64,000 nucleotides of DNA from Malaya genurostris (Eukaryota; Arthropoda; Insecta; Diptera; Culicidae): NCBI RefSeq assembly GCF_030247185.1, contig NC_080572.1:187268866-187332865 (forward strand), in the 5' to 3' direction. This document shows, piece by piece, positions 36,123 to 45,840 of this stretch. How positions within the stretch are numbered: position 1 is the first letter of the stretch; each line of letters starts with the position of its first letter. Under the pieces are notes generated by a model. The model was not told the origin of the DNA. It did no database searches and was given only the letters and a program-made list of their open reading frames with translations. A program made the position numbers and the translations under genes.

Positions 36123-37682
36123 TTATTTAACATCACTGTTAAATTTTAAATTCATTATTATATTATTTGCGAATTGCCATCCGATTTGGAATGCTTCAAA
36201 AAGTGATGAAGTCGAATTCATTTGGATGATCATTTGACAAAGTTGATCTTGTAGGTAGATCATTTTATTTTCAGTTATATCGCCTAAATCGAATTCATTT
36301 AAAGAAGCGAATGGCATTGAAGGAATATTTGTAGGTAGACTGCCATTAGAAGAAGATGATTTGGCCGATCTACCTATTAATAAATTGTTTTCATTAGAAG
36401 ATGAACTGCCAGGCGTTCCTGTGTTTTGATTATTTACATTAGAAGAAATAGGTGCTAGATTTCTACCTAATATACCAGCATAACTGACATTAGAAGAAGA
36501 CGATGACGAGATCGATCTACCTGTCAATAAATTGTTTTCTTTAGAAGACGAATTGGCAGGCGTACCTGTTTTTTGTTTTAAATTCGAAGAAATAGGTGCC
36601 TTAGAAGAATTAGGCGTGGCATTTGCAACGGTTTTTTGATTTTCAGGTATGTTCTGTAAATTTAAGGTAGTTGATTTGACTTGTTGTCTAAGCGAACGAG
36701 CGTTTAAAATTTTTTCCCTGACAGGACATTTCAAATAATTGGATTTATGATTTCCATCGCAATTTGAACATGAAAATTTATCAGTGGTTTCATTCATTGG
36801 ACAAACGTCTTTCGAATGCGATTTACCACAATTCAAACACCGTATATCCATATGACAATTTTTGGTTCCATGACCGAAGCCTTGGCAACGACGACATTGC
36901 GTTAAGTTTGCAATACGATTATGCCGTTTATAATGTTCCCAATGAATTTTAATGTGGGAAATGAATCGTACTTTTTCTAAAGTTTTCAAATTGTTTACAT
37001 CACTTCGATTGAAGTGTATTAGGTAAAGTTCATGGGAAATTCCAGAGCGTGGTTTAGAAGTACCATTCGCTCTTTTTTTTTTCATAAGTGTTACTTGGGA
37101 AGGGGCAAAACCAAGCAATTCTTTTAGTTCATTTTTAATTTCATCAATACTTTGATCATTTGATAATCCTTTCAAGACAGCCTTGAAGGGTCTGTCTGAT
37201 TTTATATCATATGAATAAAATTTATGAAGTTTCTCGGACAAATATCGAATAAGACGTTCGTAATCTTCCAATCCATCCACCAAGACTCGACATTCTCCTC
37301 TTCGTCCGATTTGAAATGAGACTTTTACTTCCGGGAGAAAAGTAGAAAGCTCAGTACGGAATGCTTTGAAGTCGGAAATTATCACAGTCACTGGTGGCAT
37401 AGATTGATGTTTCTTCCCAGAACGACATGCGTCCATTTTGGGAATTTTTGAAGAATTTTCTTCTATGTCGCTACAATCGGATTCAGGAAGAATCTCGTAA
37501 ATATTGTTAGACGGCATAGGATCAACGGAAGGGAAATCCGTCCGTTGTCTTTTATTTTTACATTCAGATTCTATAAGATCGTGAATGTTATTAGAAAAAT
37601 GTTGAATAACGGATTGTGATTTATTCCGTATTGAATTATTTTTAGCCTTAGGCTTATTGTCTTTCCGGTTGGACGCAGGCAT
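36123..37682 (-). CDS. LINE ORF1, gag-like RNA-binding protein, 519 aa, intact
   Basis: ATG at 37682 to stop at 36123. The middle (residues about 100-240) has the PRE/C2HC-associated fold typical of Jockey-group gag (GRRGECRVLVDGLEDYERLI, FKAVLKGLSNDQSIDEIKNE). Three zinc knuckles follow (CRRCQGFGHGTKNC, CLNCGKSHSKDVC, CSNCDGNHKSNYLKC). A Ser/Asn-rich C-terminal part holds two near-repeats of the NENNLL.GRS type. It overlaps the ORF2 start by 14 bp in another frame, as usual in this group. No stops or frame breaks inside. Confidence 0.85.
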   Translation of the reverse strand: MPASNRKDNKPKAKNNSIRNKSQSVIQHFSNNIHDLIESECKNKRQRTDFPSVDPMPSNNIYEILPESDCSDIEENSSKIPKMDACRSGKKHQSMPPVTVIISDFKAFRTELSTFLPEVKVSFQIGRRGECRVLVDGLEDYERLIRYLSEKLHKFYSYDIKSDRPFKAVLKGLSNDQSIDEIKNELKELLGFAPSQVTLMKKKRANGTSKPRSGISHELYLIHFNRSDVNNLKTLEKVRFISHIKIHWEHYKRHNRIANLTQCRRCQGFGHGTKNCHMDIRCLNCGKSHSKDVCPMNETTDKFSCSNCDGNHKSNYLKCPVREKILNARSLRQQVKSTTLNLQNIPENQKTVANATPNSSKAPISSNLKQKTGTPANSSSKENNLLTGRSISSSSSSNVSYAGILGRNLAPISSNVNNQNTGTPGSSSSNENNLLIGRSAKSSSSNGSLPTNIPSMPFASLNEFDLGDITENKMIYLQDQLCQMIIQMNSTSSLFEAFQIGWQFANNIIMNLKFNSDVK

Positions 37683-37719
37683 TTTTGAAATGGATGAAAT
37701 TTTAAATTAAATTAACTAG

Positions 37720-37915
37720 GCTTAATTAGTCTTCGATTAGACTCCTAGATAGCCTTAAAAAAGGCTGATTAATTTCTTAGCCACTCTAATATCACTCTTT
37801 GTATCACTTAGTCACTCTAATATCACTCTTTGTATAGCCTTGAGAAAGGCTGACTAATTGTTAGTCTTTAAAAAGAATGTTAGTAATTCAGGTAGCCTTG
37901 AAAAAGACTGAAGAC
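37720..37915 (-). repeat. Short direct repeats in the LINE 5' leader
   Basis: CACTCTAATATCACTCTTTG occurs twice (about 37783 and 37813), and AGCCTT.AAAAAGGCTGA palindromic text three times. Subrepeats in LINE 5' leaders often carry internal promoter function; that is inference here. Confidence 0.5.
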
Positions 37916-37998
37916 TTGAATCAATGAAACTCTAGGTAGCCAGAAAAAATTTCCAGGAGCCAAGAGCTATACGCGTGCGGTGCGAACGACTGTTCAAC

Positions 37999-38260
37999 TA
38001 GGGATGTCGTAATATCGATCGATTAATCGAGTAATCGAATAATAACCCAGATAATCGAGTAATATTTAATCGATTAGCATAAAACTAATATTCAATTATT
38101 GACCTAATCGAATAGTTTAAAAAATCCCATACTAATAATCGAATGAATAATCGAGTAATCGATTAATAACCTAGATAATCGAATATATTACAATCGATTA
38201 GTTTCAAAATTATACTCGATTATTAAATAATCGAGTAATTCGAAATTTCCGACATCCCTA
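37999..38260. mobile_element. hAT MITE, 262 bp
   Basis: TGTTCAAC duplicated at 37991-37998 and 38261-38268; ends TAGGGATGTCG and CGACATCCCTA. The interior is filled with AATCGATTA/TAATCGAGTAAT text. It is inserted about 17 bp from the 5' end of the LINE. Confidence 0.88.
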
Positions 38261-38918
38261 TGTTCAACACCGACTGGTATGTCAAATGATGTTTTTTGTA
38301 TCTTCTAACCTTCCGGGCTACGCCGTCTAGTGTACTACTTGTATTCGGTTTTGTTTTCCAACTGCTCAAAGTTTTCAGTGAGAGAGTCGATTTCGCGAAG
38401 TCGAATGTAGAAAACAGCGATTCAGAAGAAAAATTTTCAAAAAGAAGTTTGTGTTTCGTTTATGTCTTTTTCTCCAATACAACCTCGTATTTATTCCTGC
38501 CAATATAGAAAAGACAACCGCGACTGAAATTTTTTTCGGTAGTAGTGTGCCATCTAGTGGCTAGTAGTCATTACGGTGTTAACGTTTTTTCGGTGACAGT
38601 GCGCCATATAGCTGCAAATGGCAGAAGCCAATTCAACCATTTATGTTGGTTGAAAACTACGTTCTATTTCTCAAATTCAACTAAAAAATTAGTTGAATGG
38701 AAATGAAGTGTGCCTTAGCTAAGAAATGACAGCACGTTTGATTGGTGAAATTAACTAAAAAAATAGCCATTCTAACAAATATTTTATTATTATTATTAAG
38801 GGAATGAGAATTAAAAAATCGAAATTTGCAAAAGTAAGATTATTTTAGTTGTCTCAAAAAATAACTAACTAAAATCAGAAAATTAACTAATTTTTTCGCC
38901 AAAATGCTGATTTCGGTC

Positions 38919-39341
38919 TTTCTGATTTTTCTCGGAGAAGAAGCGGCTTGAGTTTTTCTGAGATTTTTCTGATTTACTGCTGATATGGATGGCTTTTTAA
39001 GGGCAACATGACCATGCAGATTAGATTTCCGGAGAACGCGGCGCACAGCTTCAGTTGAAATCGGTCGGTTGATATCTTGAGACACTTCCGCCGTCAATTT
39101 CGGTTCATTTATTTTCGGGTTATTCGGGGGGCTCGTCAACTTCCGATAGGATCCGTTTTCTTCCCCTTTCTGCCTTCTTCTGCAGAGTTCCCTCGTTTTT
39201 CCATTTGTCAATGATATTCTGTACGGTGGAATGTGATCGTCCAACGATTTCTCCTATTTCGCGTAAGGATTTTCCCTTACAGCGCAAGGATATGATCAAT
39301 TTACTTGTAGAAATGTCTTTTTGCTTTCTTTTGTCTTTCAT
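38919..39341 (-). pseudogene. Tc1 transposase, N-terminal part
   Basis: From MKDKRKQKDISTSK (ATG about 39341) through a helix-turn-helix (SLREIGEIVGRSHSTVQNII), then a frame change near 39125. After it come the second DNA-binding half (ISTEAVRRVLRKSNLHGHVA) and KKPSISAVNQKNLRK, up to the insertion boundary near 38919. The rest of the protein resumes at 31680. Confidence 0.8.
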
Positions 39342-39599
39342 TACAAAAAAATAACGGTTTTCTCTGTATTTCAATTTATAACTCTTAAACCAAAGCTAAA
39401 ACGAAATTATTAATGTTGTTTACTCTAACACTGACAGCTTACACACAAAACGAGTTCATAGTAAATTGTGTCGATATTGGTATACGATCAATTTTGTGAG
39501 ATTAAAAAAGGCATACATTTCCTTATAAATCAATTATTTCTAACAACAAAATAATTCTAATCCAAGTTTTCGTTCAATTGTATTTCAAAACAATTTTCA

Positions 39600-39985
39600 T
39601 TTATTATTATTATTATTTTTTATTATTTGTTTAGTGCTAAACTCGGCAGTTCAATTTGAACCGCTAAGCAGACGTAAAGTTTCTGCTACTTACAGAACAC
39701 TTTTTGTTTTGCAACGGAGTGCAATGTCTTTTCTGACGTGCCGAACGAAAACGTGTTTTCGACTATTTCTGGCCGATGCAGGTATGATCATTTAGGGGTT
39801 AGCCAAATTTTGTGCTAGGGCACATTACCGTTTTTATTATTTTTACGTTTCGTCTTTGACTCATCAGTGCAGAGCAGTTCAAATTGAACTGCTTAGTGCT
39901 AAACTCGGCAGTTCAATTTGAACCGCTAAGCAGACGTAAAGTTTCTGCTACTTATAGAACACTTTTCATTGCAAAATCACTTCAA
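39600..39985. repeat. Direct-repeat insert in the right Tc1 end
   Basis: After an ATT-rich stretch, AGTGCTAAACTCGGCAGTTC through GTTTCTGCTACTTA occurs twice (about 39640-39705 and 39893-39960), 252 bp apart. The text is related to the MITE at 25765-26065 (TTTACGTTTCGTCTTTGACT at 39841). Confidence 0.6.
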
Positions 39986-40072
39986 AATAAATTGAAAACT
40001 AGCTAGCAACAGTAAGAAACTGCAATAAAATGTAGCATCATACGTGTGTACGATCAATTTTGTGAGTAACTG

Positions 40073-40556
40073 TATATAATTTTTTAGAAGGCCTCAGACA
40101 TGTGTTACAGAAATAACAAGACAGTAAACCTAAAGAAATGTAATACAATAACAGTTCCAGTGGAAAAATTTAAAGTACCTGTTAAAACACCCGTAAAAGG
40201 CACACCGAGAATTAGGTACATCGACAATCTTCAGTAACATTTTTTTCTATCTTTGGGCCCCTCCCGAAATGAAATCCTGGGTACGGGCCTGGCTGGAATA
40301 ACCGGAATTGATACGTTTGGATGTTTCTGCTACTTTCAGAACACGTTATCAGTATGCACCGGTTAACGACTAAATGAAAAATATAATCAGTTTCTAAAGA
40401 ACGGGAAAAAACGGTTCAGTAGAACTATTACGTTCTGAACAGTTCTTTTAAACGAAAGTTTTTGCCCAACTTTGGTTATGTTGAAATGTTGAACTGCTAA
40501 ATTCACCATGTAGTTCCGGAAATAGCATCCACAACAAATTTAGGAATTCCTTGTGA

Positions 40557-40557
<1 letters not shown>
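40073..40557. other. No gene recognised
   Basis: AT-rich spacer between the nested stack and the TTA microsatellite; nothing identified. Confidence 0.35.

Positions 40558-40649
<92 letters not shown>
40558..40649. repeat. (TTA)n microsatellite, about 30 units
   Basis: Uninterrupted trinucleotide run; the poly-Ile and poly-Asn ORFs over it are artefacts. Confidence 0.95.
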
Positions 40650-40999
40650 GATATTACTACACCATCGGCATGGTTTTGCTGCTTTACCGGCTGTGAAAAT
40701 TGCATATTTTCTCAAATAAACTTCAATTCATTGACATTCTTTTTTTATATCATTTATTTTACCCCGGCTTTACATTCTTTTGTTCTTTCGGTCGCACTTA
40801 TAACATAGCAAAAATTAGTATAAACCGCAGCATCGTCTTTCACCAATATCACACTTGTAGCAGACATCCGTAACCGTTTCGTTTTCTATATAGCGTGTAC
40901 GAAATAGAACAAAGCACGCATCGTTCGTTTTGTGTTTTCTTCTTCCACGTCACACGGTATTGTATTGTATATATGCCAGTTTGAAAGCTTCGACACTTA

Positions 41000-42644
41000 T
41001 CGCCCAGGAACTGCGGAACCGGATGTTGGATCCGGATGAAATTTCACAGTAACTTCAAAGATAATATGAGCTTTAATTCAAATCAAGATTTGTGAAAATC
41101 GGTTCAAGCATCGCAGAGAAATCGAAGTGAATTCTATTTTTGGAGTTTTTCATCACCACTTCCGGTGCTTCCGGAACTGGAAAAGGGGGACCAGTAGTGC
41201 CGAATTAAGTTTTTATGCTCACAATCTAACAAGCTCTGCAAAGTAGAAAAATTTATCAAATAGTTTTATAGGATTTGTATCTGTTTTTTACCATCGTTCG
41301 TGAAAAAATACTAATGAAATTTGTAATTTTCCACTTCTCACACTTTAGTTCCGGAGCCGGAAGTCGGATTCAGTTAAAATGTTTAACATTTTTTTAGGAG
41401 ACCTTTCATTTGAATCTTAGTTTTTGAAAATCGGTTGAGTTGTTCTAGAGATAATTGAGTGCAAACCTTTTTTTCAAATTTTTTCATATTACCATATAAC
41501 TCTGGAACCGGAAGTCGGATCCAAATGAAATTCAATAGCAGCTATGGGACCATAATACCTCTTATTTAAATCTTAGTTTGTGAAAATCGGTTCAGCCATC
41601 TTCGAGAAAAATGAGTGCATATTTTTTCCATTTTTTTGTGCATATCATCCTATATCTCCGGAACCGGAATTCGGATCGGGATGAAATTCAATAGCAAGCT
41701 GTGGGACCATGGTACCTTTAATTTGAATCTTAGTTTGTGAAAAGTGAAAAGTGAGTGCATATTTTTATTACATCCATACACACACACAAACACACACACA
41801 CACACACACACATCGGGCGTTGACGGCAATCGAAAGCGTCGGTTTCGGGAGGGCCTCCTTCGTCGGGGAACTCTCCGTCGGTGTAGGCTAGATCCTTCGG
41901 CGGGGGCTAGTCGAGTAGCCGCCACAACACCGATTCGAGTCGTCGAGGCGCCAGCGAACCGGAAGCCATGCTCCAACCGGAATCGCGGGACCGACCTCGG
42001 CACTCCATCGGGTGTCCCGTGTGGCGTAAGAGACTCGGTGTCGGGAGATTCTCCTTCGCCGGGGAAATCTCCGTCGGAGTAGTCTAGATCCTTCGTCGGG
42101 GACTAGATGAGTAGATCGTCGCGTGATACCGATAGGATCGTCTGAGCGCCAGTGAACCGGAAGCCACGCTCCAACCGGAATCATTGGATCGACTTAGGCA
42201 TCCTTTCGGTCGGGTCGTAGACGCGTACCGTAAGCGTCGGTTCGGGAGGACTTCCCTCGTCGGGGAACCCTCCGTCGGTGTAGACTAGATCTTTCGGCGG
42301 AGACTAGTCGAGTAGTTCCGCGACGTAGCATCAGTTTTGGGTCGTCGAGGCGCCAGTGAACCGGAAGTTACCCTCCAGCCGGCATCACTGGACCGACCTC
42401 GTCATCCAACTGGTCGATCCCTCGAGAGCAGGATGCTGATCCCCATTCTGCCTAAAACTGGGGAGGGTGCTGTGAGCACCAATAGCCTTCCACCCCGAAG
42501 TAATACCTAGCGGTGGTGCCGGGGAGGTAAGGTTGGAGATCCAAGGTGTTTTAGTGGGTAGTTCCAATCAACAGTTGGGTAGTCCTGTGGAGAGTCCCAC
42601 ACTCCGTGCGTAAATGCATTTCACCTTGTAAAAAAAAAAAAACA

Positions 42645-42692
<48 letters not shown>

Positions 42693-42796
42693 CTCAGTTC
42701 GTCGAGCTGAGTCGAATGGTATATGACATTCGGAATTCCGGGCCTCGGTTAAAAAGTCGATTTTCACAGTGAAAATCTATATTATGAGAAAGGCAA
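41000..42796 (-). repeat. Copy of the abundant interspersed repeat, with an insertion
   Basis: Left part (41000-41760) repeats the phrase GGAACCGGAAGTCGGATCC..ATGAAATTCAATAGCA four times at about 130-150 bp. The right end (42690-42796) reads CAGTTCGTCGAGCTGAGTCG and ends ATGAGAAAGGCAAAAAG, the reverse complement of the start at 51463. Between lies the CA tract invaded by the element at 41812-42640. Confidence 0.6.
41812..42640 (+). mobile_element. GC-rich retroelement with three ~198-bp tandem units, inside a CA microsatellite
   Basis: Flanked by (CA)n on the left (41777-41811) and an A-run then (CA)n/(GA)n on the right (42628-42688). Three head-to-tail units are marked by CTAGATCCTTCGGCGGGGGC-like text at about 41889, 42084 and 42285. 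The 3' part (42400-42627) ends TGCATTTCACCTTG plus poly(A). Base composition is far more GC-rich than its surroundings. There is no credible coding region. A non-autonomous non-LTR element with microsatellite target preference, as known for Waldo-type R1-clade elements, is the best guess. Confidence 0.55.
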
Positions 42797-43142
42797 AAAG
42801 AAACGATAAGAAAACGAATAAAAATCGTCTTGTTATCAGGAAAGGAACAAAAAGGGCTTCGATCTGGTTGGACATTGCTGTATATTATTCGGAGAATTAC
42901 AGATAGGAGGAGCAATCCTAAACACTGGTAATGTCATGAGTTCGTAGCAGACTACATCCAGTGACAAAATCATAGGATGGTGAATGTCAATACGAGTGTT
43001 AAAAAGAACGATCAAGGTCGGATAAAAAACTATGTGAAATGCTATCGAATAACGAATTTCTCTTTTTTATACTTAAAATATAACGTGTATATGCTACCTT
43101 TAAAATCGGTTTTTTAATAATTTAGATTATTTGCGTAATTAT
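42797..43142. other. Downstream flank of the second P450
   Basis: AT-rich DNA just after the P450 stop (- strand). No canonical AATAAA was identified close to the stop. Confidence 0.35.
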
Positions 43143-44304
43143 TTAAGAAATTGGATTCGACTGTTTCATTCCCCTAAGTTTAAAAATGGCTTTGTACGGT
43201 TTTGGAAGATACGTTATGCCAGGAATTAGTTGCACTGAAGGTGGTTCCTCCCCTTCTGGAGTTGTTATTTCGTAGCGCTGCATAATACCGCAGAAATATA
43301 CAAAAATACAAGCTCTCGCAAGTCCATCTCCAAGACATTTGCGTTTACCCAAACTAAACGGTATGAGTCGTTCTGTATTTACAAGCTGACCATTTTGGTC
43401 GAGAAATCTTTCCGGGCGAAACGTTCCCGGGTCAATCCAATATTCTTCATCCATGTGAACACTTTTTAAATCAATGAGAACTGTTGCATTCTGCGGAATT
43501 TTGTAACCACCCAGCTCACAGTCTTGCATTGCACGCCTAGGACCACTGATCGCTGCAACGTAGAAAAATCGTTGAACTTCGAATATTACTGCCTCCACGT
43601 ACGAAAAATTGTGCCGATCTTTCCATCGAATTGAATCCTTAAACGCATCGATTTCACGATGAACATTGGCTTGTATTTCCGGGCGAAGAATCATCATCAT
43701 AAAAATCAAATTAATTATCACAGTCGTGATATTTGCTGCTATAAATAAGTCCAACAGAGTAACTACCAATTGGGTTTCGGTGAAAGTGGTGTTAGGATCA
43801 TGACTACGCTTATTCATTTCTCTTATGAACGCATAGATAAAATCATCACTTGATTTCAGGTCATCATAGTTAGTAAAATGATCGTTCAATGCTTGAGTGA
43901 AAAAACTAGCTAGCCGTTGGTTAAGCTTCAAGAGCAAACTATATCCTGTCCATTCTGGTGCTAGGAATCGTATCCAAGGTATTTGGTTCAGCAGGCCTCC
44001 AGATATGTCAAATAATGTAGAACGTTTCCTTAGTATTTCAAATAAATCCTTCAACGTATTGTTCTCCTGCTCGATCCGTTTACCTGTTGCTAAAGCCCAG
44101 ATGACATTTAGGACGCTAAATGACAATAACTGAACGGGTGCTATAGAGCCATTCGTCCTTTCAAGTGTTTGAATTATTTCTGCTAGTTCATTATTGATCA
44201 GTTCGTTCATCGTATTGCGACCAAATCCTAACTCTCTCAAAGTTCGCACAGTAAAACTACGATGCTCTTCCCAGTGCTCACCATCAGTGAACGTGACTCC
44301 CATT
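43143..44304 (-). CDS. CYP305A: Second P450 exon 3
   Basis: Acceptor TTTTGCAG; MGVTFTDGEHWEEHRSF to the haem loop, with an 8-residue longer C-terminal tail (GMKQSNPIS) than its paralogue. Confidence 0.93.
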
Positions 44305-45009
44305 CTGCAAAAATTGAACATATTACAATTTAAGCCACAACGGACTTGCCATGGCAGATACAACCTCTTACCGAATGTTCGCATACGGGAGAAAAAGTTG
44401 TCTGGCCGTCCGCAAAATTCATCTCTGGTAAGTGCTTCCTTCACTAACGGATAACCGCGAACTGCAACCACAATTTCACTTCCCAACCGCATGCCGATCA
44501 GTTTGGTGTTGTACTTCCGTGACAGATACTCAAACACACCATGCTGACCATCGTATTTTCGTTTTAGCTTTTGGGTCAGAAACACATTTCCGATCAGCGG
44601 GAGCCACGGCGGACCTTTTAAGTTTATGGGTCATACGATGCAATATAATACTTTTATTTTATCGGTAATTATAAGCGATACTACGATGATAAAAATCCAT
44701 TGCCGGTACCATGATAAAGATTAATGATTTTACGTGTAAAACTATTTAAGTCATGAAACTTTTCATGGGAAATGAGTTTTTGCTCATGATATGAATCACT
44801 TTGCTCATAAAATCATCAGTAAAAGGCATGATCTGATGAAAAGGCTTGTTTCAAAAATTTTCTTGATTTCTTAATCATGGTACCCGCAATGGATTTATAT
44901 ACGTGAAGGAAAAGAACCTCTCACCTGGAGGAAATCCAGTGGGACGAATTGTGTCCCACCAAAGGAAAAGTACTAGCAGAGCACCTGCTGGTAAAAACAC
45001 ATACCACAT
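43143..45009 (-). CDS. CYP305A: Cytochrome P450, CYP305/CYP15 type, 498 aa
   Basis: Paralogue of the P450 at 19593-28696. Three exons: 45009-44925, 44614-44365, 44304-43143, with the same intron positions and phases as its paralogue (introns 310 and 60 bp). The N-terminal anchor is followed by TIRPTGFPPG. Motifs: WxxxR-type WEEHRSF, K-helix EVQR, SGPRRA, PERF, and a canonical haem loop FSLGKRKCLG with Cys about residue 435. The I-helix reads AANITT where AGxxT is usual, replacing the Gly that kinks the helix over the haem. The second donor is AG/GTTGTA, weak. The in-frame GTG at 44585 is not the start; the true ATG is in exon 1. Confidence 0.9.
44365..44614 (-). CDS. CYP305A: Second P450 exon 2
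   Basis: Acceptor TTAAAAG; PPWLPLIGNVFLTQKL through FSRMRTFGKR, ending phase 2. Confidence 0.9.
44925..45009 (-). CDS. CYP305A: Second P450 exon 1 (membrane anchor)
   Basis: MWYVFLPAGALLVLFLWW then DTIRPTGFPPG; donor GTGAGA. 28 codons plus one base, exactly the length of the lone exon at 55385-55469. Confidence 0.9.
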
Positions 45010-45134
45010 CTGATAAACACTTGTGCGATGGTCTGCTACCGTATGAACTAGTCAATCACACCAAACTGGTGCATTATAATATTTCTCAGGAGCTTTTATT
45101 TCGAACTATACAGGTTGAAGACTTTGAATGTTCT

Positions 45135-45215
45135 GAAGAGGGGTGAGCGTAAGGCGATGGGTAAGGCGATCGTTTTCACGTAGCGTACCTAGGTTCGATT
45201 CCCAACCACAACCAA
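45135..45215 (+). mobile_element. tRNA-derived SINE-like fragment
   Basis: GGTGAGCGTAAGGCGATGGG resembles an A-box region and AGGTTCGATTCCC (45191-45203) a B-box, followed by an A-run. No acceptor pairing, so not a tRNA gene. It lies about 125 bp upstream of the second P450 start. Confidence 0.5.
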
Positions 45216-45840
45216 AAAAAATCTATTAGATAACTCTCGAACATATCGCAGATAACCGTGCTCACTTTTAGTCACTTTAGTATGATACGTTTCGCTTGTC
45301 TTAATTTCTGAAAAATATAAACTACAATTCGAACAAGATAGCCTTACTTTGAATATGAAATCAGGTGAACAAGTTAAATGCAAGTTTCAAGGATTATTCG
45401 GTAATATTATAATTGCCGATAATAACTGGTAATTGGCATGAACTGGAACTATTAGGCTTTTTACCGTCACTGCTAACCTCAATCAAATGAACACATTTTG
45501 ACAGTTCAGCAGTACTGTTTGTAAACATAGATTTTTTTGTTTGACTGTTGAGAAATTGTATGAGGCCATTTACGGTCCATATCGCCTAAATAAAGTATTG
45601 AAACATTTGCTCACGATTTGATACGGTTTGTTTTTGAGATTTATTAAATAAAAGTGACTAGTTGCAAAGTGTAAAGATGATTGTTTGAAATGTGTTCTTC
45701 GATTTTTGTTTAAGCTTGTTTGTAAACAGTACCGCTGAACTGTCAAGGATGAATTTTTGTTCATTCGTGACGTCACGATAAAAAATTCAATATCGTAGTT
45801 TTGGAATGAATACATTTTTACAAACATTACCCGATCATTT
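45216..45840. other. No gene recognised
   Basis: AT-rich with one phrase (AACAGTACTGCTGAACTGTCA-like) occurring in opposite orientations at about 45505-45530 and 45725-45745, possibly a small MITE. Nothing else. Confidence 0.35.

Larger units (their letters stand above)
32700..36136 (-). pseudogene. LINE ORF2, AP-endonuclease and reverse transcriptase, broken
   Basis: The endonuclease begins at 36136 (FNILNWNARSLKS, IAIVTETFLK) and, after a frame break near 35795, continues with VIGDLNAKHVQWNC, STIDLVLTD and SDHLPVTF, the catalytic Asp/His blocks. The RT follows only in part: after KLAQQFESVHK the sequence jumps to YRPISLLSSISKLFEKI, so the fingers region is missing. Beyond the transposon inserted at 33523-34834 come LLDIEKAFDSVWH (motif A), AGVPQGSSVAP and FCDDTSLL (FADD with Ala to Cys). 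A frameshift after LGLTYDR ends the frame. Confidence 0.85.
32251..38277 (-). mobile_element. Jockey-like LINE, complete ends, internally defective
   Basis: TATGTCAAATGAT target duplication at 32238-32250 and 38278-38290. The - strand order is 5' leader (37683-38277), ORF1 (37682-36123), ORF2 endonuclease and reverse transcriptase (36136-32700), then an A-rich tail at 32251-32260. Defects: a deletion in ORF2 near 34908 removing the start of the RT domain, an insertion at 33523-34834, and frame breaks near 35795 and 32870. It resembles Jockey-type elements; the name is inferred. Confidence 0.87.
31681..38918. mobile_element. CACGGAA TIR family, copy 2, split by a LINE
   Basis: 31681-32250 and 38278-38918 together reproduce the interior and right end of the element at 825-1982. 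The left TIR is missing; homology starts at GCGCCTAATTCG. The right end stops at GCTGATTTCGGTC, where Tc1 sequence resumes. About 70 codons of the host Tc1 are absent at the junction. Confidence 0.7.
30909..40072 (-). mobile_element. Tc1 (DD34E) transposon with IR/DR ends, host of a nested stack
   Basis: Ends CAGTTACTCACAAAATTGAT at 30909 and the complement ending at 40072, with TA on both sides (30907-30908 and 40073-40074). A second copy of CTCACAAAATTGATCGTA lies about 195 bp inside on the left (about 31108) and near 39480 on the right, i.e. two direct repeats per terminus. Its transposase is split by an insertion: N-terminal part near 38919-39341, C-terminal part near 31240-31680. Most of the 9.2 kb is inserted DNA. 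Confidence 0.85.

Noticed and set aside
37720..37915. CRISPR-like spaced repeats
   Set aside because: Only two or three unequal copies in a LINE leader of a eukaryotic genome.
40448..40715. ORFs with poly-Ile or poly-Asn
   Set aside because: They are translations of the (TTA)n microsatellite at 40558-40649.
41650..42184. Arg/Pro-rich ORFs on both strands
   Set aside because: They follow the GC-rich tandem units in several frames at once and stop at unit boundaries; no domain.
45138..45212. Possible tRNA gene
   Set aside because: Good B-box but no cloverleaf; followed by an A-run as in SINEs.
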